This document shows positions 25,536-34,204 of a stretch of DNA of 64,000 nt, piece by piece. Source of the stretch: Janthinobacterium sp. CG3 (GTDB taxonomy: Bacteria > Pseudomonadota > Gammaproteobacteria > Burkholderiales > Burkholderiaceae_D); the NCBI RefSeq assembly GCF_000344615.1, contig NZ_KB467824.1:5208778-5272777 (forward strand), read 5' to 3'. The position numbers were made by a program, and so were the translations under genes. The notes under the pieces were generated by a model. It was not told the DNA's origin. It saw nothing but the letters and a program-made list of their open reading frames with translations, and did no database searches. Position 1 is the stretch's first letter. Every line of letters begins with the position of its first letter.

Positions 25536-27071
25536 TTGGCAACTATCATCAAGGTCGCGATCCGGGCCGACGCTTCCGCGCAAATCGGCACCGGCCACGT
25601 GATGCGCTGCCTGACGCTGGCCAACGAGATTCGCAGGCTGGGCGCGCAAGTGTATTTCCTGTCCCGTGATTTGCCGGCGCACTTGGCGCAGGCGCTGCGG
25701 CAAAGCGGCCACACGTTGCTGCCGCTTGCCGCCGCCACGCCCGTCGCCAGCGACGAGCCGGCTCACGCCGCCTGGCTCGGCACGTCGTGGCAGCGCGACG
25801 CTGAAGCGTGCGCGGCTGTTTTGGCGCCGCTTGGCGACGTCGCTTGGCTGGTGCTCGACCAATACGCGCTCGACGCGCGCTGGGAGTCGGCGCTCCGGCC
25901 GGCGGTAGGGAGGATACTCGTCATCGACGACCTGGCCGACCGCGCGCACGATTGCGACATCTTGCTTGACCAAAATTTCTATGCCGACCAGGCCGCCCGT
26001 TACGAGGGTAAGACCGCGCCCGGTACGGCGCTGCTGCTCGGTTCGCACTACGCCTTGTTGCGTCCCGAGTTCGGACGCATCAGGGCCGCCGCCGACTTGG
26101 CCGGCGTGGCGCCGGGGGCGCCGCGCCGGCTGAATATCTGCTTCGGCGGCGCCGACGCCGGCGGCGAAACGCTGAAGGTCGTGCGTGCCCTCGATGGCCG
26201 CTTCGCCGCAGCGGACCTGCTGGTCGATATCGTCGTTGGGCCGAGCAATCCGCACCAGGCGGCGATCCGCGACTGGGCGCGCAGGCGCCCCTACCTCCAG
26301 GTCCATCTCGCGCCGTCGGGCCTGGCCGAACTCATGGCCGCGGCCGACATCGGTATTGGCGCGGCCGGCTCGATGAGTTGGGAGCGGGCCTGTGTGGGAT
26401 TGCCGTCGATCGCCATCGCCGTCGCGGAGAACCAGTTCAGGCTGGGAGGCGACGCCGCCGCCGTCGGCATGCACGTGTTCCTTGGCCGCGCGCAAGACTT
26501 GGGCGAGGGCGAGTTGCTTGCCGCGTTCGATTTGCTCATCGCTAACGCTTACTTGCGCCAGGCATTTGTCGCCGCCGGCAAGAAGATGGTCGACGGCCAG
26601 GGCGCCGCCCGCGTCGCCCGGCGCCTGGTCGGGACGGACCTGGGTTTGCGCGCGGCGCAGCCGGAGGATTGCGCCGCGTTGTACCAGTGGCGCAACGCAC
26701 CGGAGAACCGGCGCCACGCGCACCAGTCCGGCCAGATCGCCTATGCGGACCACCAGCGTTGGTTCGCCGACAGCCTGGACCGCGACGACCGTCACCTGCT
26801 CATCGGCTATGACGCGCACGGCCCGGTCGGCGTATTGCGCTACGATAAACATATCGGTAGTTGGCTGACTTCGATATACTTGGCGCCAGGTCGGCACGGA
26901 GCGGGCTTGGGGCGGAAGTTAATCGAGCAGGGTATTGAATGGATGCGCGCGCGACACGGCCCCCGCTGTCAAATTCAAGCGGAAATAAAAATGGATAACA
27001 TCGCGTCGCAGCGAGTATTTATGCAAGCCGGTTATATCGCCAGTTTCACCACTTATACAATAGTCGCATAG
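25536..27071 (+). CDS. pseG: PseG hydrolase fused to a PseH-like acetyltransferase domain
   Basis: The N-terminal 365 residues or so are the UDP-sugar hydrolase PseG. It removes UDP from UDP-2,4-diacetamido-2,4,6-trideoxy-beta-L-altrose and has a GT-B-like fold. IRADASAQIGTGHVMRC carries the catalytic His, and GAAGSMSWERACVG is the nucleotide-binding turn. The C-terminal 140 or so residues are a GNAT domain (LYQWRNAPENRRHAH, then GAGLGRKLIEQG) resembling PseH. The start is TTG at 25536 with GGGCGGG upstream; no ATG or GTG fits before the conserved IRADAS. It begins 10 bp after the aminotransferase. The fused GNAT probably does the C4 acetylation that precedes hydrolysis. Confidence 0.88.
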   Translation: MATIIKVAIRADASAQIGTGHVMRCLTLANEIRRLGAQVYFLSRDLPAHLAQALRQSGHTLLPLAAATPVASDEPAHAAWLGTSWQRDAEACAAVLAPLGDVAWLVLDQYALDARWESALRPAVGRILVIDDLADRAHDCDILLDQNFYADQAARYEGKTAPGTALLLGSHYALLRPEFGRIRAAADLAGVAPGAPRRLNICFGGADAGGETLKVVRALDGRFAAADLLVDIVVGPSNPHQAAIRDWARRRPYLQVHLAPSGLAELMAAADIGIGAAGSMSWERACVGLPSIAIAVAENQFRLGGDAAAVGMHVFLGRAQDLGEGELLAAFDLLIANAYLRQAFVAAGKKMVDGQGAARVARRLVGTDLGLRAAQPEDCAALYQWRNAPENRRHAHQSGQIAYADHQRWFADSLDRDDRHLLIGYDAHGPVGVLRYDKHIGSWLTSIYLAPGRHGAGLGRKLIEQGIEWMRARHGPRCQIQAEIKMDNIASQRVFMQAGYIASFTTYTIVA

Positions 27072-27079
27072 GATTTACC

Positions 27080-28138
27080 ATGACCAAATCGGAGTTTGCA
27101 ATTGCGGGTCGTCCAATTGGAACGGGGCAGGCCCCGTTTGTGATCGCCGAAATGTCGGGCAATCACAATCAATCGCTGGCCCGCGCCCTGGAGATCGTCG
27201 AGGCGGCGGCCCGGACTGGCGCGCATGCGATTAAAATTCAGACGTATACGCCGGATACGATGACGCTCGACTTGAACGAACGTGAGTTTCGCATTTCAGA
27301 TCCGAACAGTTTGTGGTTTGGCCGCTCGTTATACGAGCTGTACGGTGAAGCGTTTACCCCGTGGGAATGGCACAAGCCTATATTCGAGCGCGCGCGCGCG
27401 CTCGGCATGATTCCGTTCAGCACGCCGTTTGACGCCAGTTCGGTTGATTTTTTGGAAACACTCGATGTCGCGGTGTATAAAATCGCCTCGTTTGAAAACA
27501 CCGATTTGCCCCTGATCAGGAAGGTCGCGGCGACGGGCAAGCCGATGATTATCTCAACCGGCATGGCCAGCGTGGCCGAAATCGACGACACGGTACGCGC
27601 GGCCAGAGCGGCGGGCTGCACCGATTTGGTGCTGCTCAAGTGCACCAGCACCTATCCGGCGACGCCGGAAAACACGAATATCCTGTCAATTCCGCACATG
27701 CGCCAGTTGTTCGGCTGCGAGGTCGGCCTGTCCGACCACACCATGGGCATCGGCGTGTCGGTGGCCAGCGTCGCGCTGGGTGCCAGCGTGATTGAAAAGC
27801 ATTTCACCCTGAGCCGGGCCGACGGCGGCGTCGATAGCGCGTTTTCCATGGAACCGGGCGAGATGGCGCAACTGGTGCTGGAAACCGAACGGGCCTGGCG
27901 GGCGCTGGGGGCGGTCAGCTATGGCGTCACCGACGCCGAGCGCAAATCCCTGCAGTTTCGGCGCTCGCTATATATCTGCCGCGACATGAAGGCCGGCGAG
28001 GTGCTGAGCGAACACAATCTGCGCGCCATCCGGCCGGGCCAGGGTCTGCCAACGAAGTACCAGGAAGTGGTGCTGGGGAAAACCGTCAAGCAAGACGTGG
28101 CCAGGGGCACCGCGTTGACGTGGCAGTTGCTCGCGTAA
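27080..28138 (+). CDS. pseI: Pseudaminic acid synthase
   Basis: Condenses 2,4-diacetamido-2,4,6-trideoxy-L-altrose with phosphoenolpyruvate to form the nine-carbon acid. This NeuB-family protein has 352 residues. The TIM barrel contains IAEMSGNHNQSL, AIKIQTYTPDTM, PFSTPFDASSVDFLE, KIASFENTDLPLI, and EKHFTLSRADGGVDSAFSMEP. The C-terminal SAF (antifreeze-like) domain runs from about residue 290 (RRSLYICRDMKAGEVL). PFSTPFD and YKIASFE favour PseI over LegI or NeuB. It lies eight bases after the pseG fusion, and its stop overlaps the next start (TAATG). Confidence 0.93.
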   Translation: MTKSEFAIAGRPIGTGQAPFVIAEMSGNHNQSLARALEIVEAAARTGAHAIKIQTYTPDTMTLDLNEREFRISDPNSLWFGRSLYELYGEAFTPWEWHKPIFERARALGMIPFSTPFDASSVDFLETLDVAVYKIASFENTDLPLIRKVAATGKPMIISTGMASVAEIDDTVRAARAAGCTDLVLLKCTSTYPATPENTNILSIPHMRQLFGCEVGLSDHTMGIGVSVASVALGASVIEKHFTLSRADGGVDSAFSMEPGEMAQLVLETERAWRALGAVSYGVTDAERKSLQFRRSLYICRDMKAGEVLSEHNLRAIRPGQGLPTKYQEVVLGKTVKQDVARGTALTWQLLA

Positions 28139-29235
28139 TGGGCAAGCTCGCGGCGCCTCAACACCTGTGCGCCAGCCTGACCGACTGTTTTCGGCAGGGT
28201 GGGTTGGCGGGGGTCTTGCGGTTCGACGATCCGCTCGCCTGGCAAGCGGTGTGGGACGCGCTGCCTTTTCAGGCCGTGAACCGCAGCACACCGATGCTCG
28301 ATTACCAGCACGCCTACCTGCGCAGCGGTGGCAAGGAAGTCGCCGACATGTCGATGACCTTGCTGAACGACGGCAAGCCGTGCGCGATTTGGCCGCTGAC
28401 CTTGTCGTTCGGCGAGCACGGGAAAATGTGCGTCAGCTCGTACGGCGGCCCCGTCATGCCGCCCGAGTTCGCCGCCGGCACGCCGCCGCGCACGGTGAAA
28501 AAGCTCACCGCGCTGGCGCTGTCGCTGCTGGAGGGCTTTCACGGCACGGTAACGCGGGGCGACCTGCACAGTGAAGAGTTCGTGGTTCCGGACGGTGGCG
28601 CCGTCGGCCTGTCCGACTGGCACCAGCGCTGCATGCTGGGTGGCGCCGGCGTCACTCTTAAACATGATTTGTACGTTGACTTGTCGCTGCCGCTGGACCG
28701 TATACGCGCCAGTTTCCGCAAAAGCTACCGCTCCCTGATTACGGCCGGCTTGAAAGTCTGGGCCGTGAGCGTGGTCGAGCAGGGCTACGTGCAGGCGGCG
28801 ACGTGGGACGAGTTTCGCACGCTGCATCGCCTGTCGGCCGGCAGGAATACCCGCAGCGACGCGTCCTGGACCTTACAGTATCAGATGCTGCTCGACGGCG
28901 GCGCTTTCCTGGTTTGTCTGCGCGACGCCAGCCCCGAGCGCCGCTTGGTCGGCGCTGGCTTCTTTCAAACCACCCGCGACGAGGGCTTGTATGCGGTGGC
29001 GGCGTATGACCGTTCGCTATTCGAGCTGCCCCTGGGGCATGTGGTCCAGCAGCGCGCGATCGAGGAAATGAAAAAGCGCGGCTTGCGCTGGTATCGGATC
29101 GGTGAACGCTATTACCCGTCGAACCTACCGGCGCCCACCAGCAAGGAATTGGCCATTTCCCTGTTTAAACAGGGATTCGCCACGCATCTGGCGCCGCGCT
29201 ACGTCTTTCATATTCCCACGCGGCGCGCTGGCTAA
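28138..29235 (+). CDS. FemAB/GNAT-like acyltransferase protein
   Basis: A 365-residue protein resembling the FemAB-like (Acetyltransf_6) family. A first half has WPLTLSFGEHG and SSYGGPVMPPEF. A second, GNAT-like half has SFRKSYRSLI, a lysine-rich loop, and then VGAGFFQTTRDEGLYAVAAYDR. LRWYRIGERYYP is close to the end. There is no membrane segment. FemAB proteins transfer amino acids from aminoacyl-tRNA, but many homologues in polysaccharide loci have unknown acyl donors. It is translationally coupled to pseI, so a role in acylating the nonulosonic acid is possible though unproven. Family assignment is from overall pattern. Confidence 0.65.
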   Translation: MGKLAAPQHLCASLTDCFRQGGLAGVLRFDDPLAWQAVWDALPFQAVNRSTPMLDYQHAYLRSGGKEVADMSMTLLNDGKPCAIWPLTLSFGEHGKMCVSSYGGPVMPPEFAAGTPPRTVKKLTALALSLLEGFHGTVTRGDLHSEEFVVPDGGAVGLSDWHQRCMLGGAGVTLKHDLYVDLSLPLDRIRASFRKSYRSLITAGLKVWAVSVVEQGYVQAATWDEFRTLHRLSAGRNTRSDASWTLQYQMLLDGGAFLVCLRDASPERRLVGAGFFQTTRDEGLYAVAAYDRSLFELPLGHVVQQRAIEEMKKRGLRWYRIGERYYPSNLPAPTSKELAISLFKQGFATHLAPRYVFHIPTRRAG

Positions 29236-29325
29236 TCAAACGGCGCCGTGGCGCGCCCGCGCGGCGCGCACATTGTTGTTTACGGATGACGCGCTTATTT
29301 CCATGCACATAGTTTGAAATATTTG

Positions 29326-30648
29326 ATGAAAATTTTATTTGTTGAAAATAGGTATGCGACGTGGATCTTCGACGCGGTCGCGGCCCGCTTGCAAGCGGCG
29401 GGTCACGAGATCCATTGGCTGGTGCAAAATCCGGTATTTCGCCCGTCGAGCGGAACGGTACACCTGCTGCGCTTTCCCGGCCGGTCGGAAAAAACCGCGG
29501 ACGCGTCGTTTGCCTGGCTGGCCGAGCTGGACCGCGGCGTGCGCTGGTTCGGCGGCGACGGCAGCCACTGGCAATGCTATAGCCGGCAAATCGACGCGGT
29601 CTTGGCGGCGCTCCAGCCGCGGGTGATCTTCGGCGAAGTGACCGAATTCCACGAGCTGCTAACGGTGGAACTGGCGAAGCGGCGGCGCATGCCGTTTTAT
29701 CAGCCGACCTCCACCAGATACCCGGTTGGGCGGCTGCAGTTCCTCAGCTACGACACGATGGACCCGGTGTTTGGCGAAGACCTCGACCTGGCGCCGGCCC
29801 GGCTGGACGCCATGCTCGACGATATCGTCGAACGCAAGGTCAAACCAAGCTATATGGAGTCGAGCCAGCGCTCCTGGTGGGACGGCAAGCGCCTGGCGTG
29901 GTCGGACCGGGCGCGCATTCTGGGCGGCTGGATCCGCGGTGAGCGTTATGTGACGCCGTCACCGTTGCTGAAAATGCGGCTGCAGCGCCGCCATGCGGTG
30001 CAGTACCGGCGCTGGGAAAACCTGGCGCATCGGAGCTTGCCGGCCAGCTTGGCCGGCAAGCCATGGGTGTTACTGCCGTTGCAGATGCAGCCGGAGTCGA
30101 ATATCGAGCTGTGGGGGCACCCGTGGAGCGACCAAGTGGCGTTGGTGCGCCGCGCAGCGCAGGCCTTGCACGGCATGGGCGCGGTCTTGGTGGTGAAGCC
30201 GAACCCGAAATCGAAGTACGAGTTGAGCGAAGCGTTGTGCGAGGTGGTAGAGAGCTGCGCCAATATCGTGGCGATCTCCCACACCACGCCGATGAAGGCG
30301 GTATTCGCGTCGGCGCCGCTGGTGATGACGGTGACCGGAACGGTGCTACTGGAGTGCGTTTTGGCCGGCAAGCCGGTGGCCAGCCTGGGCAGCCACGCGA
30401 TGAGCCGGTACGCCGGGGTGAGCGCGCTGGCCGCGCCGGAATCGATTGCGGCGGTGCTGAGGGGCGTGCTCGACAATGTTGTCATGGGCGCCAGCGCGGT
30501 CGACGCCAAACAGTTGTTAAACTATTTACATAAGACGAGTTATCCGGCTGCCATGTGGGACCCGGTATCGCGTCCGGAAATGATGACCCGGGAAAATGTC
30601 GCTGGTCTTGTATCGGCGTTTGACGACGTGCTGCGCAAGATGCAATGA
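29326..30648 (+). CDS. Capsule-type (KpsS-like) GT-B glycosyltransferase, putative
   Basis: A 440-residue soluble protein. The C-terminal half has the look of the capsule synthesis / GT-B group: LPLQMQPESNIELWGHPW, VVKPNPKSKYEL, then SHTTPMKAVFASAPLVMTVTGTVLLECVLAGKPVASLG, which fits a nucleotide-sugar-binding Rossmann half. The N-terminal half starts MKILFVENRYATWIFDAVAARL, also Rossmann-like. An upstream in-frame TTG exists at 29314, but ATG at 29326 is preferred; no strong ribosome-binding site is visible. It directly follows the nonulosonic acid genes, so it may be the CMP-nonulosonic acid transferase; this is inference. Confidence 0.6.
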   Translation: MKILFVENRYATWIFDAVAARLQAAGHEIHWLVQNPVFRPSSGTVHLLRFPGRSEKTADASFAWLAELDRGVRWFGGDGSHWQCYSRQIDAVLAALQPRVIFGEVTEFHELLTVELAKRRRMPFYQPTSTRYPVGRLQFLSYDTMDPVFGEDLDLAPARLDAMLDDIVERKVKPSYMESSQRSWWDGKRLAWSDRARILGGWIRGERYVTPSPLLKMRLQRRHAVQYRRWENLAHRSLPASLAGKPWVLLPLQMQPESNIELWGHPWSDQVALVRRAAQALHGMGAVLVVKPNPKSKYELSEALCEVVESCANIVAISHTTPMKAVFASAPLVMTVTGTVLLECVLAGKPVASLGSHAMSRYAGVSALAAPESIAAVLRGVLDNVVMGASAVDAKQLLNYLHKTSYPAAMWDPVSRPEMMTRENVAGLVSAFDDVLRKMQ

Positions 30649-30710
30649 AAAGCCCGGCGCCGGGCGCTATCCGACTCTCCATGCCGCGTCTTATTAAGTG
30701 ATGAAATAAT

Positions 30711-31979
30711 ATGAAGTTTATTAATAGGTTGCTCATCTCGGAAATTCCGAAGGATCTGGTTGGGCGCCCCGCCAAGCTGGTGGCGCTGTGCATCTATATG
30801 TCCGTGTATCTAAAGGACTTTGCCTCCGGTTTTCTGCCGCCTATCGTTTCCCTGGTTTTTCTGGCGCTGGGGGGCGGCGTCGGGACCGTGCTGGTCCTGG
30901 CTAAAATCCGCCGCAAGGCGCCGGTAAACCAAGCCTCGCTGAACGTGGCGGTCTGTTGCGTCGCCGCCTGGTGTGTATCGATGGCGGTGACGCGCACCTG
31001 GAACGCCAGCAATTATTATATCGCCATCGTCGCCGCCTTTGTCGTGGTGAATACCGCGCCGCGCTTTTTCCTGAAATTGTTGGTATTTCACTTTGTCGCT
31101 TCGGTCGCCATCCAGGGAATGGAATTTATCACCGGCGATTATTTTTTCGTCTATAAGGCGGCCGACGGCGACCTGTTGAATGAAGAATTGTTCGGCGGTG
31201 GCATGGCGATTCTCCGCACCAAAGGCATGTTCCAGGGACCGTTGAGCGCGGTCGCGTTTGGCCTGTGGATGGCTTTTATTTTCAGGGGCAGCGCGCTGTT
31301 CGCCTTTGGACTCTTGCTTTCCGCGTATTTCGCCACCGGCCGCCTGGGTATGTCGGCCGGCGCCGTACTGTTGCTCTACCGCTTCTTCGTGAAACGCAAC
31401 GACACCGGGAAGATCAAGATCCTGCTTTCCCTGCTGGGGGTCGCGGCGATTGCCTATGCCTTGTTCAAGGTGATCGACGCCGACCGGCTCGACTTCATTT
31501 CTGCCGCCTTCAACCTGGGCAACGACCAGAATGTGTCGCGCGTGTATTTTTGGCAAAAGTCCCTGATATATTATTTGAATTACTCTTCGCTTGAAATGAT
31601 TTTCGGTAATTTCGGCTTTATCGGCGTACGCGAGGGCGGCACCGAGAACGATTTCCTGCGCATCGCCCTCGACAACGGCGCGGTCTGTCTGGTGATCTAT
31701 CTGAGCGCCATCCTGTTGCTATTGTTTTCGAGGCCGCGCCGCGATGGCGCCAGCGCCGAAATCAAATTCATGATGTTGATGATCATTGCGCTGATGAATA
31801 TCTTCCCGTATATCCAGTCGCTGTCGTCGACGCTGCTATTTTGGATTTTCATGTTTATCTATCTGAAGGTTGGTTCCGCCGCCGCCGCGCTGGCGCCGGC
31901 GCCGACGCCGACGCGGAAAAAGGTCAAGAAATTCAGAAAAACCGCTGCACCATCGACGCTCCAGGCGGTGTCGCCATGA
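30711..31979 (+). CDS. Wzy-like O-antigen/exopolysaccharide polymerase
   Basis: A polytopic inner-membrane protein of 422 residues with about ten hydrophobic segments. A large periplasmic loop lies between about residues 255 and 325 and contains TENDFLRIALDNGAV, which resembles the ENxFLxxLxxxG motif of the O-antigen ligase/polymerase superfamily. The C-terminal tail is short, basic and Ala/Pro/Lys-rich. In a locus with a flippase and a chain-length regulator, a Wzy polymerase is the expected missing member. Sequence conservation in this family is low, so assignment rests on topology, the loop motif and context. Confidence 0.7.
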   Translation: MKFINRLLISEIPKDLVGRPAKLVALCIYMSVYLKDFASGFLPPIVSLVFLALGGGVGTVLVLAKIRRKAPVNQASLNVAVCCVAAWCVSMAVTRTWNASNYYIAIVAAFVVVNTAPRFFLKLLVFHFVASVAIQGMEFITGDYFFVYKAADGDLLNEELFGGGMAILRTKGMFQGPLSAVAFGLWMAFIFRGSALFAFGLLLSAYFATGRLGMSAGAVLLLYRFFVKRNDTGKIKILLSLLGVAAIAYALFKVIDADRLDFISAAFNLGNDQNVSRVYFWQKSLIYYLNYSSLEMIFGNFGFIGVREGGTENDFLRIALDNGAVCLVIYLSAILLLLFSRPRRDGASAEIKFMMLMIIALMNIFPYIQSLSSTLLFWIFMFIYLKVGSAAAALAPAPTPTRKKVKKFRKTAAPSTLQAVSP

Positions 31980-32527
31980 AGCGGCGCATGTTGCGCCTGG
32001 AGCGCGCCCTGCTGGGCTTGGCGGTGTTCGCCTGGCCGCTCTCGGCGCTCGAGCACGCCGTCCGCCGCCTGCTGTGGTTATGGGGGCGCCTGCGTTTTGG
32101 CGCGGCGGTGCGGCACCGCGGCCTCGGCTGCGTGTGCCACTGGGCGGTCGACTTGAAGTATCCGGAAAACATCTTCCTGGGCGAGCGCGTCATCATCGGG
32201 GTGAACGCCTCGCTGGGCGCGCACAGCCCGATCCGGCTGGGTGACGACGTCCACCTGTCGCGCGACGTGCACCTGGAAACCGCCGGTCTGGACTTCGACG
32301 GCAAGTCGCCGCCGTTCCAACACCTGTCGAAGCCGATCAACATCGCCCGCGGCGTGTGGATCGGCAGCCGCGCCACGATATTGGGCGGGGTCAGCATTGG
32401 CGAGTACGCGGTGATCGCCGCCGGGGCCGTGGTCAGCAAGGATGTGCCGGCCTTCACCGTGGTGGCCGGGGTGCCGGCCAGGATCATCAAAGTAATCAAT
32501 CAGGATAGTGGAGGAACATCGTGCTAG
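31976..32527 (+). CDS. Hexapeptide-repeat acyltransferase (WcaF/CysE-like)
   Basis: A 183-residue protein with a basic, hydrophobic N-terminus (residues 1-40) and then a left-handed beta-helix of hexapeptide repeats: IFLGERVIIGVNASLGAHSPIRLG and VWIGSRATILGGVSIGEYAVIAAGAVV. AGVPARIIK is the usual end of sugar O-acetyltransferases. The likely donor is acetyl-CoA and the acceptor a sugar of the polymer. The ATG overlaps the wzy-like stop (ATGA), and its end overlaps the dioxygenase gene by seven bases, so the three are tightly coupled. Confidence 0.85.
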   Translation: MKRRMLRLERALLGLAVFAWPLSALEHAVRRLLWLWGRLRFGAAVRHRGLGCVCHWAVDLKYPENIFLGERVIIGVNASLGAHSPIRLGDDVHLSRDVHLETAGLDFDGKSPPFQHLSKPINIARGVWIGSRATILGGVSIGEYAVIAAGAVVSKDVPAFTVVAGVPARIIKVINQDSGGTSC

Positions 32528-33447
32528 CAAGAAAACTGCGACGCTTGCGTATCGTGCTAGGGGATTCCCGCTGGTGGCCTTTCTATGTGCAACGGCGCTT
32601 CATGCATCCGGCCCTGCGCGCCAGGCTGGGCGGCATGCTGGTAAAGGCCAGGCCGCAGCGGCGCGAGACGACGACGCCGCCGGCTCTGCTGGCCAGGCAC
32701 GTCGACGCCTTGAACACGGCCGGAATTTCCCATCTTGGGGCCTTGCTCAGCGCGGCGCAGGCGGCTGAATTGCGCGACTATTTTTCCAAGTTGCCGGTGT
32801 TCGACGACTACCGCCCGCAGACCCCGCCGTTCCTGCCGCACGGCGCCGGTCGCCACCCGGACAGCCATGTCGCCCACCATACCGCGCGCGACATCGCGAT
32901 GGCGCCGTATCTATGGCAACTGGCGAACGATCCGCTGTTGCTCGACGTTGCCAGCCGCTTCCTGGGCTGCCAGGCCAGCATCGGCTACCTTGCCGCGTGG
33001 TGGAGCTACCACACCGCCGCCGGCGCCCAGCAGGCCGAACATTTCCACCGCGACGTCGACGACTGGCGTTTTCTGAAGCTGTTTGTCTACCTGACCGACG
33101 TCGGAGACGACAACGGCCCGCACATCTATGTCGCGCATTCGTCGACCAGCCCGAAGTTGGCGGAAATTCGCCGCTTCGACGACGCCGAGGTACTGGCGCA
33201 GTTCGGTGGCGCCAACGTGTTGCGCCTGACCGGCGTGGCCGGTGGCGCGTTTTTCGAGAACACCTTCGGCATTCACAAGGGCCAGCCGGTGCAACAGGGC
33301 ATGCGCCTGATCTTCCAGGTGGTATATAGCGTATTTCCGCTGCCTTATGGTCCGAAGGCGCCGGTGCTCAAGCGCAGCGAATTGCCGGCCGCCGCGCGCG
33401 GCGCCGACGCCTGGGTCAACCGCCTGTACGTGGCGCAGGATGAATAG
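32521..33447 (+). CDS. Phytanoyl-CoA dioxygenase (PhyH) family protein
   Basis: A 308-residue non-haem Fe(II)/2-oxoglutarate oxygenase candidate. The iron-binding HxD is in HFHRDVDDW near residue 178. The distal His is in FGIHKGQPV near residue 258, and the 2-oxoglutarate-binding Arg is probably in GMRLIFQ nine residues later. Start is GTG at 32521 with an excellent GGAGGAA seven bases upstream. It is sandwiched between two hexapeptide acyltransferases with overlapping ends, so it likely hydroxylates a sugar, an acyl group or a lipid-linked intermediate of this polysaccharide. The substrate is unknown. Confidence 0.8.
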   Translation: MLARKLRRLRIVLGDSRWWPFYVQRRFMHPALRARLGGMLVKARPQRRETTTPPALLARHVDALNTAGISHLGALLSAAQAAELRDYFSKLPVFDDYRPQTPPFLPHGAGRHPDSHVAHHTARDIAMAPYLWQLANDPLLLDVASRFLGCQASIGYLAAWWSYHTAAGAQQAEHFHRDVDDWRFLKLFVYLTDVGDDNGPHIYVAHSSTSPKLAEIRRFDDAEVLAQFGGANVLRLTGVAGGAFFENTFGIHKGQPVQQGMRLIFQVVYSVFPLPYGPKAPVLKRSELPAAARGADAWVNRLYVAQDE

Positions 33448-34195
33448 GAAAATTCGCCTGCTGCTGGGCGCGCTGTGTATCTTGCTGCTGCCGTCGCCGC
33501 TGGCGGCAAGGCTGTTGAACCTGCTGGGCCACCGCGTCTGCGCCACTTGCCGGTTCGGCTTCTCGGTGGTGCTCGTCGAACACCTGGCTATGCAAAGCGG
33601 CGCCAGAATCGGCCACTTGAACGCGCTGAAGATCCGCCGCCTGCTGATGCGCCAAGACGCTTATATCGGCAGGGCGAACTTCCTGCACGGGCCAATCGAC
33701 GTCGTCCTCGCGCGCGACGCCGCGATCGGCAACACCAACAAGGTGGTGCGCGGTCCGGCCGGCGTGGTGGCGGTCGGGCGCGCCGAGTTGCGCCTCGGGC
33801 AGTTGGCGAAAATTACCGCCAACCATCGCGTGGATTGCACCAGGAGTGTGCGGATCGGCGCGTTTTCGACGCTGGCGGGCGTCGGCATCCAAGTCTGGAC
33901 CCACGGTTACGTCCATGAGATGGAGGGGGCCGGGCGCTACCGGATTGACGGCGCCGTATTGATCGAAAATAATGTCTACATCGGTGCCGCGTGTGTCATC
34001 AGCATGGGCGTACGCATCGCCGCCGGTGTGATCGTCGGCGCCGGTACGACGGTGGCGCGCGACCTCGACGAGCCCGGCCTGTACGTGTCCTCGGCCATCC
34101 GCCAGTTGCCGCGCCCGGCCGCGCCCGGCGGCCGCGGCGATTTGCTGGCGGCGACCGACGCGCGCCTGTGCGAGCGCGTCTACATGAAGGTGTAG
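33440..34195 (+). CDS. Second hexapeptide-repeat acyltransferase-like protein
   Basis: A 251-residue protein with a hydrophobic N-terminal segment (residues 5-30) that may anchor it in the membrane. A degenerate left-handed beta-helix follows (IGNTNKVVRGP, VRIGAFSTLAGVGIQVWTHG, NNVYIGAACVISMGVRIAAGVIVGAGTTVARDL). The HGYVH segment could supply the catalytic His. Its start overlaps the dioxygenase stop. The more divergent repeats make the acyl donor and acceptor uncertain; O-acetylation of the polymer is the simplest reading. Confidence 0.72.
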   Translation: MNRKIRLLLGALCILLLPSPLAARLLNLLGHRVCATCRFGFSVVLVEHLAMQSGARIGHLNALKIRRLLMRQDAYIGRANFLHGPIDVVLARDAAIGNTNKVVRGPAGVVAVGRAELRLGQLAKITANHRVDCTRSVRIGAFSTLAGVGIQVWTHGYVHEMEGAGRYRIDGAVLIENNVYIGAACVISMGVRIAAGVIVGAGTTVARDLDEPGLYVSSAIRQLPRPAAPGGRGDLLAATDARLCERVYMKV

Positions 34196-34204
34196 CCCTT
34201 GCAG

